From: Zygophlyctis sp. KS116
Lineage: Eukaryota; Chytridiomycota
NCBI GenBank assembly: GCA_054661495.1
Contig: BAAFSQ010000162.1
Location: 1-22,551, forward strand
DNA length: 22,551 bases
Reading direction: 5' to 3'
This document shows positions 1 to 7,867 of the stretch, piece after piece. The notes under the pieces were generated by a model, which was not told the DNA's origin, did not search any database, and saw only the letters and a program-made list of their open reading frames with translations. The position numbers were made by a program, and so were the translations under genes. Position 1 is the stretch's first letter. Each line of letters opens with the position of its first letter.

Positions 1-71
1 TTAAGAAAAATAAATCAACTTGCAATGGAAAATCTTAAAAGAGATCAACTCAATGAAATGCTTCCAAATTC

Positions 72-118
72 AATAAATCGTATAGTAGTAGAGATGATGC
101 GAACTATCTTGAATACAG
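72..118 (+). mobile_element. Short Ty1/copia integrase scrap
   Basis: About 44 bp at 75-118 nearly repeats a stretch of the copia fossil's integrase region near 1650-1692, both encoding the residues NRIVVEMMRTILNT. It is a second, very short copy of the same family, detached from the main element. Bases 1-71 are open in the same frame but match nothing I recognise, and from 119 the similarity stops. Bases 119-299 show no feature I can support. Confidence 0.7.
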
Positions 119-299
119 GGCGCGTGTCTCAGAAAAATTTATTTACACTTAACATTAGTGTATTTGTATTATAAATTCGGCACATAAACGATGTCCTCTT
201 AATAGACCGACAAAATTTCTCATGACGTAAGTTCAACTCTCACGATTAATTTTCAATTTTCAAATTTCAGAGTATTTACTTAAATATGATTGGTCAAAA

Positions 300-795
300 T
301 TCGGGTTAGGCTTTGAACCCGATGTGACAACCTTAGTACTAGGCTTGTTGTCATATTAGCAAGGTGTTTCATCCATATTAATTAGAAAATCAGGATGAAT
401 ATTCAAGGCAGCATTGATTTCATTTACATATTCGTTAAAGTTGAAACATGTATCATTATCACATTCTTTTTGAGCCACATGTGTCTTATAGCGAATAGAA
501 AAACCGTCTCGCTTCAGATACTGATACAGCCATCTTTTGACGTGCCAAAAGTTTCCATCTTGGAATTCAGGGTCAAACTTGAGAATTTCCAATACGATTA
601 AATCAACGGTACATTCCTTTTGCCCTTGCTCTTGGCCTTCAATAAACGAGACTACGACATTTTTCAAGTGCTCACCCTTCGATTTACGTCCTGAGTGCTT
701 AGTAAATTTTCCTTTTTCATAATCTAAATCCAGATCGATTTGCTTTTTCCATCCCCTAACTTTAGGTATGCTGTGCAACTTGGCAAGTTGCAAGG
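300..795 (-). pseudogene. pogo-like transposase, N-terminal half
   Basis: The minus-strand frame from about 793 to 356 encodes about 145 residues. It contains a CENP-B/Tc5-like helix-turn-helix region (RWLYQYLKRDGFSIRYKTH) and ends at INMDETPC, the first catalytic-aspartate block of pogo/Tigger DDE transposases, which usually continues with Y/F-D-M. A TAA at 356-358 interrupts the frame exactly there. The frame beyond it (YDNKPSTKVVTSGSK) still resembles the family for about 15 residues and then fades. The rest of the DDE domain is absent here. This is a truncated, dead Tc1/mariner-superfamily copy abutting the copia fossil. The family call comes from motif order; no terminal inverted repeat was found. 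Confidence 0.75.
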
Positions 796-825
796 TCGTA
801 GTCTACGAGATTCTACCTAAAGTTA
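757..825. repeat. 12-bp inverted repeat at transposon junction
   Basis: TAACTTTAGGTA at 757-768 is the exact reverse complement of TACCTAAAGTTA at 814-825. Between them, GCAACTT and AAGTTGC (775-791) form a second hairpin with a 3-base loop. The structure lies where pogo-like coding sequence on the minus strand gives way to copia-like sequence on the plus strand, so it may mark a rearrangement junction or a short terminal repeat. Confidence 0.55.
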
Positions 826-829
826 ATCG

Positions 830-3632
830 ACTAGAAACGTCAAAGAAAGGAGTCTATCTAAATTTGGTTGGCAGAGGAACTCTTGAATATTCAATGGATT
901 CTCAAACTGTGACCATTACATAAGTCTATTTCTCCCCTGACGCTAATGCAAATCTTTTAAGCAACGCAGTGTTTGACTCAAAAGGGGGAAAGACTCGTAT
1001 CGAGAACGGTGTTGTAGAACTGTTCACTAAATATGATGAACTGTTCTTAAGGGGTCTGAAACGAGGATGTCTTTATGAAATGGAACTGCCAATCTCAAAA
1101 GAATTATTTTATCATACTCAGAATGAAGTAATAGACCTTGCAGAACCAGAAGTATTTTGCGGCATTTCTGTGGAATCAATGCATCAGCGACTTGGTCATG
1201 TGAGTATAGATAAGGTGAAAAAAATTATTAAAGAGGCATGTATGAGCATTGATGATCAAAGACCAGCTGAATGTGTAGACTGTGCTCTGTCTAAAATTAC
1301 GAGGATTCTTTCAGGAGCTCCTCAAAGAGAAGCTCGAGGCCGTTAGAATTAATACACTCAGATATAGCATTCTTGAACGCAGACAGGTATGAAGGTCTGT
1401 TCTTTTCATTGATGATTTTTCTAATTTTGTCTATGGTTTTATTCTGGGAAGAAAAGGACAAGCTGCTGAAGCTTTCTTTTCGTATGTAGCAATTGCAGAA
1501 GCTAAATTTGGATTAAGAATTTCTGCTCTTAGAGTAGATGAAGGACGTGAGTATCAATCAACGGAACTACTTGAATTTTGCAAGAGCAAAGGGATTGTGG
1601 TACAAACTAGCGATGGCTATACACCTGAGTTAAATGGAAAAGCTGACGATTTAATCGTATAGTAGTAGAGATGATGCGAACTATCTTGAATACGGCAAAG
1701 CTACCACTGGATCTATGGGACGAAGCATTTTTCTATTCAGTCTACACAATAAACCTGATTCCAACTCAGACTCTTGGATTCAAATCCACATTCGAACTGT
1801 GGTTTAGCAAAGCGCCGAAGTATGAGAAATTACATGTCTTCGGTGCATTGGCAGTGAAACATATTCCAAAGGAGAAAAGAGGCAAGCTGGATGAAAAAGG
1901 GGAGATATGCATTTTCGTTGGCTATGATAAAACAGGGTATCGTTTATACATGCCTGGTACGGGAAGAATTGCTATTTCACGACATGTAAAAGTGTTTGAC
2001 AAAACTAAAGCCTCCGAGAAACTTGATTTAAATGGAAATGGTTCAACGTTTGCAGAGCTAGAAGTAGACGGAGATCCAAATTTTTCTGAATCTAATTCTG
2101 ATTATGCGCCTTCTCAATCTGTAAACACCACCGAATCAACTGTACCATCAAGAAACACTGTTGAATCTAGTTATAATTTAAGACCACGAGCTAATGGCGG
2201 AATCGGAGCAGCATTTCATACTGGAGGAAGCAAGTTTAAAGTCCCAGAGACATACGAACAAGCCATGAGTGGAGCTTTCTCTGCGGATTCCTAACCCTGA
2301 AGGATAAAGGAGTCTATGAACTAGTGGACAGACAGACCAGAACGTGGTAAAGTGCAAATGGGTTTATGATCTAAAATCTGATGCTTTTGGAAATATAATT
2401 AAATTCAAAGCACGATTGACAGGAAAAGTTTACTCACAGATAAAAGGAATAGACTTTGACGATATATATGCGCCAGTTGCCGATTATGCAGCAGTTAGAC
2501 TATTGATGATAATAATTTTAGAATTGGATCTGATGGCAAATATTATTGATATTTCAACTGCATTCTTGAATTCTAGTTTAAAGTTTGAGCTCTTTATGGA
2601 ACAACCGAAAGGGTACGAAGATGGAACTGGCAGATTGCTTAAATTGTTCAAATCATTGTACGGTTTAAAGCAGGGTGCGCATGACTGGAATGTGACTTTT
2701 GACGAATTTCTTGTATGGAGCTCTGCATTTACATGAAGGAAGATAGCGAGTCTTTTATCATTTACTTGTGTGGGTAGATGATATGATTATAGCCGCAAAG
2801 TCTAATCAAGCGATTGAAGGTTGTATTCGAACTATTTTTGACAAATTTTCTGGAAAAAACCTGGGAGATTTGACCTCAAATCAATTTTTGCAGTGGAAAA
2901 TACAGAGAACGCAGAATATGATATCGATCTCCCAAGCTAAGGCTAGTGATGAAATTGTAAAGAGATTTGGCATGGAAAACTCAAAGGCTGTGTCTACACC
3001 TTTTGACACTCAATTAGTCTTAGGAGTTGATGGGAAAGTAGAAGATGCAACTAAGTATAGATCAATAATTGGAAGTCTTTTTCATCTTGTAAATTGCACT
3101 AGACCAGATCTTTCTTTTGCTGTCTCTTATGCGTCACGCTATCAAGTAAATCGGAAGAGTACAGAGGTTACTGCAGTAAAGAGAATTCTACAATATTTGA
3201 ATAAAACAAAATCTGAAGGATTGCTGTATAAGAAATCAAGAAATGGAACATTTTCTCTAGAAGTGTTTGTGGATGCATCATATGCACCCCAAGGAGAGAA
3301 ATCAACTTCTGGATGGGTAATCTATGTGAATGGGAATCTTGTTTGTTGGAAGTCACTAAAGTAATCAATTACAGCTAAGAGCTCAGCAGAGTCAGAATAT
3401 GTTGCGTTGTCACAAGGGGTATCAGATGTACTATTTGTCAGGGCAATATTGATGGAGTTAAATTTGGAAGTTAACCATTGTTTCAGTCATTCAAGGAAAA
3501 ACTGAACTGAGGAGTGCCTATTTCAGAGGGGAGTGTTGAAGCGTGAAATGCAACAGAGCTTCGTCACTCGAGAAACGTCATCTGAATGATGTATCGGAAG
3601 ATTCATTGTTAGAAAATAATTTTTTCTCAGGA
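830..3632 (+). mobile_element. Broken Ty1/copia LTR retrotransposon fossil
   Basis: Ty1/copia-superfamily pol remnants lie in the canonical order. There is a protease-tail/GAG-pre-integrase zinc region (about 0.9-1.3 kb, with HQRLGH and paired cysteines), an integrase core (about 1.35-2.0 kb), a copia-type reverse transcriptase (about 2.3-2.9 kb) and RNase H (about 3.2-3.45 kb). A purine-rich tract then leads into TGTTGAA at 3534, the usual start of a copia 3' LTR. The element is broken in several places (roughly four or more), its gag end is missing and no 5' LTR was seen. The protein remnants are still easy to recognise, so it is old but not ancient. Its 3' LTR appears to be interrupted by the Crypton beginning near 3633. 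Confidence 0.9.
3534..3632 (+). repeat. Start of copia 3' LTR (putative)
   Basis: The sequence begins with TGTTGAA directly after the purine-rich AGAGGGGAG tract that follows RNase H, the standard layout of a copia polypurine tract and LTR. The end of the LTR is not identifiable here because sequence assigned to the Crypton begins at about 3633. No second LTR copy was found for comparison. Confidence 0.5.
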
Positions 3633-3641
3633 ACGCGTCTG
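3633..3641. repeat. Left 9-bp direct repeat of Crypton
   Basis: ACGCGTCTG, identical to the copy at 6517-6525. It is a candidate left boundary or recombination crossover site. Confidence 0.5.
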
Positions 3642-3786
3642 TCCCTTTGTCTACGTGGACAAAAGAATTTTTTATACCCGATAAATTTGCAATAAATTTT
3701 TCCCTGGTTTAGATAAAAATTGAGCATGTCACTGATACTGCATTGCGACTGCGCACTTAATTTTTCACCGAAAAAATTTTTGTTAA

Positions 3787-6170
3787 ATGCTTTCACCTTC
3801 CAGAAATGAAGTTGTAGCGAATGCAATTGCTCAAAGAACCATGGAGGTTAATGCAGCATTGAAAGCAAAAGCTATAGTGTCTAGTACAGAGTCTAAAAAT
3901 ACTCGTGAGAATTATGAGCATTATCAGAAACATTACAAGGTAATCTAGATTTAATATTCATTTCATAGTCATGGTGTGAATTCTTTTACGGTAACGGCAA
4001 TCACGTAGTCACCAAGGAAAGGCTTCTTGCTTTTTTATTTCAAGAAGTTTTATATATCAAAAGGAAGCCAGGAAGAAAGTCTGAAGCAACAAAGATAAGG
4101 GAAGAACAAGAAACAAATCTTAGGAGACAAAGAGTAAGAGGTACTTAAGTGTATGTTAATTAATCTAGATTTAAATAGGGGCAGCATGACTTTGGAGGAA
4201 TTAGAACAGCTTGAGGTGGATTGTTCAAAAATACAATGTGGAAAAAAAACCCTCCAAGGATTTGTCACAGCTATATGTGATTTATGGACTTTTCAAAGTA
4301 GCTATGAGGCCAATACTCACCCCCACCCAAGAGCAGGCCAGGTGAAAAAACTCATTGAATCAGTCGCCAAAAGCTTAAACAAAGACAAAGATGAAAGCTA
4401 TGAAGATAGGCTAAAAGATACTGCACTAGATACAGTTTCATTTGCTAAGTATATGGAAACTGCCTCATACATTGGACTTGATTTAAATGGCAAACCGAAA
4501 AAAGAAAGTACTTGTATCGCAGGTCGCCTTAACATGCTATTTTTGTATAGCTGCATGTGCCGTTCTCAAATTGTTAGATATTTGCGGCTTTCAGAAGTTG
4601 GTGTGGAGAATGTGTCAAGCAATCCAGAAAGAAAAAATATTGCGATAAGATTGGCTATGATGAAAGGTAAGATAAGATTAGCAATGATGAAAGGTAAAAC
4701 AAATCAGTTTGAACGAACGCAGACAGTGGGAATAATGAGGTTATATATTCTTATTTTTATGGATAGACATAAACATGTTGAATACTGTACTATTAGTGCT
4801 CTAGCTATTCACCTAGTTCACAGATTTCATATTAAAGGGGAAGAAGCACCAGATTTTACTAATAGGGAAAGTTGGTACAATTCTCCATTGCTCAAGATGG
4901 ACGATAGTCATATTACATATACTGAGCAAAGAAATGCTGTCATGAAAGCTATGATGGAGCTTGATATTAGTTGCACAAAGAAAACCCATCTGGGTCGAGA
5001 TATTGCTGTCGCTGTTGGTTCAAAGGCTGGGTTGTCTGAAAACTCAATGAAGAGACACGGTAGGATTTTTTAAATTAAGGATCAAGGATTTTGGAAGCAG
5101 GACTCTTTTTCAGGTGCCTACCAAGCCAAGATAGCGCCTTACGACGTTATTCGCGTCCTAGCAGGATTTGATTCATCAGAAGTTTCATACTACTTAGAAA
5201 GAGACTTGATTGATCCCCCAGAAGAACTTCAAAAATTAATTTTCCCTTGGGTAGAAGAATCATTCATTAAGATTCAAAATTTACTTGATACAAAAAAAAT
5301 TAAGAGTGAACACTCTGGACAAGGATTCTTAAAGGTATTGCTGCTCCTCCGTCGAGTATTTTTACAAGATGCTGCAGCGTTTTATTTGGATTCTAATGAT
5401 TTTTCTAAATACCGAGTATTCACGCTGCCTCTCTTCAAAAAGGATGATTTTATTGTGTTTCAAAAGAAAATCAAAGATTCCATTAACGACCCTTCAAATA
5501 AAATGCTATTTCATGGAGGAACAGAAAATAAGCTTAATTTACTTTTGGAATCACAGGCTGAACAACGGTGTTCTCAAGAAAAAAATTTTAAACGACTATT
5601 CGAAGAAGTGTCTAAAGTATTAGACTCTGTGGGTATTTTTTTTAGCTAAATGAACTAGATTCACAAGATAAAAAACTTAAAAGAATTCAAAAGACTTTCA
5701 TAAGAGCTGCACAAGAAATAAGTGAAATTAATTCTTCTTCATTGCCATCGGATACTGAAGAAGTTGCTGAAAAAGACGTCCTAGTCGAAGAAGCAGTTAT
5801 TAACTGTGAAAATGAAAAATCAAATAATATGCATAGGATGGCCGAAGGTTCGGTTGTTAATACAGTTCGGATGGTTTATAGAGAGTGGTTTGAAGGTTGG
5901 GATAAGCGACCCAGTATAGTTAAATTGCTAAAGGTTAAAGATGGCAAAGGAGATTTGGCTAATGTAGCTGAATTGTTAAAAAATGGTAGCGGAGATTTAA
6001 AATGGAGATATCAGGATGATAAAAAAGTTTATTCTAGAAGATCAAAAATCATCAGAGCGATTAATAAGTTGGTAGTAGAAGGGAATACACTTGAATCAGC
6101 TATTTCCATTTTGGAAGAACAAAGGGGCAAAATGGCTATTTCCTCATTTTCAGATGGATTAAAAAATTAG
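3787..6170 (+). CDS. Crypton tyrosine recombinase with GCR1_C domain
   Basis: Exons are 3787-3939, 3969-4140, 4169-5059, 5087-5632 and 5659-6170. The introns between them are 29, 28, 27 and 26 bp (GT-AG), giving 757 aa. Two further stop-free 27-bp introns (4667-4693 and 4740-4766) are likely; removing them gives 739 aa and restores GKTNQ...MRHKHVEYC, which fits the family better. Residue numbers below are for the 757-aa form. The N-terminal part has TRENYEHYQKHYKSWCEFF and DG-V-T-like motifs (YGNGNHVVTKERLLAF). The recombinase core carries the catalytic Arg in CMCRSQIVRYLRLSEV (about residue 240), HLGR as the HxxR box (382-385) and the nucleophile Tyr in DSFSGAYQAK (about 417). GCR1_C lies at about 5850-6140 (VYREWFEGW, WRYQDDKKVYSRRSKIIRAI). 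It would excise and insert the element. All catalytic positions are present and no frameshift is needed. Confidence 0.85.
4644..4697 (+). repeat. 27-bp tandem duplication forming a candidate new intron
   Basis: Two adjacent 27-bp units, 4644-4670 and 4671-4697, differ at two positions and encode a doubled nine-residue block (IRLAMMKGK twice). Each unit contains AAAGGTAA. The first supplies a donor (AG|GTAAGA, starting at 4667) and the second an acceptor (AAAG ending at 4693), so splicing would remove exactly one unit and leave a single IRLAMMKGKTNQ. The excised length of 27 bp sits in the middle of the local intron size range. Confidence 0.8.
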
Positions 6171-6516
6171 TATTCTAAGTCTAAGTTTCTTATGAGTTTC
6201 TTGAGCCATAAATAAAGTCACTTGAACAGCCCCAGAAAAATAGAATCGTTTCTCAATTATCGTCGACATGATCAATCAGCGATATTGCAGACCATCGAGA
6301 CATTAGGGCTAAAAATTTGCATGTCAAGGTTCAGCAAAATTAGCACGGTTGACAGAGTTGACTCTTAGGTAGACAAGGTTAATTTATTCACTAAATAAAT
6401 TATAACTCTTTAACCACTTTATATTAACATTTTTAAAGGGCAGCCAGGTAAGACAAATAACTAAAAACACTAGCTAGGTAAGACACTTGAAAAAAAGGCA
6501 ACTATTAGTAATGGGT
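6171..6516 (+). other. Crypton 3' noncoding region with short repeats
   Basis: There is no coding signal in these 346 bp. AGGTAAGACA occurs twice, at 6446-6455 and 6476-6485, exactly 30 bp apart, with a related AGGTAGACAA at 6367. These may be subterminal recombinase-binding repeats. They also resemble 5' splice sites, so the assignment is only a suggestion. Confidence 0.4.
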
Positions 6517-6525
6517 ACGCGTCTG
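6517..6525. repeat. Right 9-bp direct repeat of Crypton
   Basis: ACGCGTCTG, identical to 3633-3641. It is a candidate right boundary; sequence immediately beyond it reads as pogo-type transposase. Confidence 0.5.
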
Positions 6526-6797
6526 GCATCAAGTCCTGTTTTCAATAATCAGCTTGGAATGATACCGTGGCTATGTTGAAATGGGTTAATCAGGTATTAA
6601 AACCATACGTTGCTCATGAAAATCTTGGGTATTACATACATATGACCAGTGAAAATGCCGAGAAAGAAATTTCAAGACAAATGTTGTCTCATTGGTTTGC
6701 ACTGCAATTAAAACTTTCTGCAAACTTTGCAGAAAGTTTTAATGGAATTTCTGAGGATTCAATTAAAACTACTTTTCGAAAATGTGGTTTTTATTAA
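6526..6797 (+). pseudogene. pogo-like transposase, C-terminal part
   Basis: The plus-strand frame reads AWNDTVAMLKWVNQVLKPYV (from about 6553), the block before the second catalytic aspartate in pogo/Tigger DDE transposases. It ends with GISEDSIKTTFRKCGFY before a TAA at 6795-6797, matching the conserved pogo C-terminal segment (S-x-x-T/S-I-x-x-x-F-R-K-C-G). The expected LLxLDxxxAH block with the second Asp is missing (VAHENLGYYIH... instead), so it is internally deleted and inactive. It is complementary in content to the N-terminal half at 300-795, but on the opposite strand. Confidence 0.7.
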
Positions 6798-6838
6798 CCA
6801 ATTTATTATTACTATTTAATAAACAAACTCCTCTTCTC

Positions 6839-7207
6839 TCAGTAGACTTTCATTTCTTGAGGCTTTGTTGAGTCGCTATATAACTTGATAACTTGAACCA
6901 ATTGATTTTCATATAGTCCTTATAATTTATGAAATTCTCTACCCACATAGCCTGCCAATCCTGATTCAACTCCTTCACGAATTTCCACAGCTTTAATACA
7001 ATATTCATTTTTCTCATCATCATTTAAAAAAATATCAGGTGTTAAATACATGACACTCCCGTTTTGGATATTAGAATCATGTTCATCTAGTCCAACTATT
7101 AAGACACTCGCTTTCTCATTAGGTTCGAATCTCATTTTTATATCCTTTAAACACTGCGAAAAAAATTTTAATGAGAAGCTCGCTCGACAAATGCGTTCTC
7201 TCGGCAT
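6839..7207 (-). CDS. Unrecognised spliced gene, 114 aa
   Basis: Exons are 7207-6943 and 6918-6839, with a 24-bp GT-AG intron (6919-6942). The unspliced frame ends at 6920 just inside the intron, while splicing extends it by 26 residues to a TGA at 6839-6841. The start is taken at the ATG for MPRERICRASF; the frame is open for a few codons upstream, so another small 5' exon is possible. Visible features are a polar protein with a hydrophobic VLIVGL stretch and an acidic FLNDDEKNEYC segment. I recognise no domain, signal peptide or membrane span. It points towards the pogo fragment, with a 41-bp gap. It could be host or part of an unknown element. Confidence 0.4.
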
Positions 7208-7408
7208 CACGAAGTACGGTTGTAGCTTTTTTTATTTGTTTAAAACCCTAGATAAACTGATGGTGGAGTCTTGCAAGGAACGATTACCTTGGATAGGGGT
7301 TTCTGTTTTTCTGTTGATTAAAAACATAATATGATTGGCAGACACAACTGTATAAAATTAATTTATCCAAAGTATACAGGTTCTTTAAGCAAATAGGCGA
7401 GTTTAAGG

Positions 7409-7669
7409 ATGATAATGACTCTTCTAAATAACCTTTGCAAATGGATAGAGGAAGTTTCTATCTACGGATTCAATTCAACAGCTTATGAATTTGACAAAAG
7501 TATCTATCAGATATACAAGCATGATCAGTGTTTGGGAAAACAGTATTTGGCATTGATTTTGGGAGAAGGCGTGGCAGCCAGCAAAAGTAACAAATCGCAT
7601 GATTTCGAGCATGGAATTATCAAAATGTTAAAAGATGGTGAAGGCTGTTTGACAAATGATGAGATTTGA
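7409..7669 (+). CDS. Unrecognised open frame, possibly decayed
   Basis: The frame is open for 86 codons from ATG ATA ATG (MIMTLLNNLCKWIEEV) to a TGA at 7667-7669. It continues open beyond that TGA for 25 more codons (AVEFFKITVVTDYSG...) to a TAG. A 28-bp GT-AG intron ending just before the ATG (from about 7380) could add upstream codons, but the chain then runs into stops. This looks like either a short gene with unresolved exons or a decaying one. I recognise no family. The remaining stretches 7208-7408 and 7670-7867 show no other supportable feature. Confidence 0.25.
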   Translation: MIMTLLNNLCKWIEEVSIYGFNSTAYEFDKSIYQIYKHDQCLGKQYLALILGEGVAASKSNKSHDFEHGIIKMLKDGEGCLTNDEI

Positions 7670-7867
7670 GCTGTCGAATTCTTTAAGATCACTGTTGTTA
7701 CAGATTACAGCGGTATATCAAACGAGGAAGAAGTTGCTGCAGTCTAGCTCCCAGAAATACCTCCAATTATGTTGATATCAGGCTGCATGATAGTTATTCC
7801 TTTAGCATACGAGATGAATTCCGAGTTCTACTAACTAGAAGATATAAACCTTATGAGCTACAAAAGG

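Larger units (their letters stand above)
3633..6525 (+). mobile_element. Crypton DNA transposon (tyrosine recombinase)
   Basis: A single spliced gene encoding a tyrosine recombinase with a C-terminal GCR1_C domain occupies 3787-6170. That is the standard content of fungal Cryptons, which move by tyrosine recombinase through a circular intermediate and lack terminal inverted repeats. ACGCGTCTG occurs at 3633-3641 and 6517-6525, a 9-bp direct repeat enclosing the gene with about 150 bp of 5' and 350 bp of 3' noncoding DNA. Direct repeats of this kind are expected from recombination between an element circle and a matching target. The left flank looks like copia LTR and the right flank like pogo transposase. 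The boundaries are inferred; the element content is well supported. Confidence 0.75.

Noticed and set aside
5629-5645. A 17-bp intron in the Crypton recombinase
   Set aside because: A 26-bp intron (5633-5658) with a standard-looking acceptor fits the frame and the sizes of the other introns in the gene.
6446-6485. CRISPR-like array
   Set aside because: Only two or three 10-bp repeats are present, in a eukaryotic transposon context; there is no array structure.
7409-7669. hAT or similar transposase fragment
   Set aside because: No catalytic or dimerisation motif could be identified; composition alone is not evidence.
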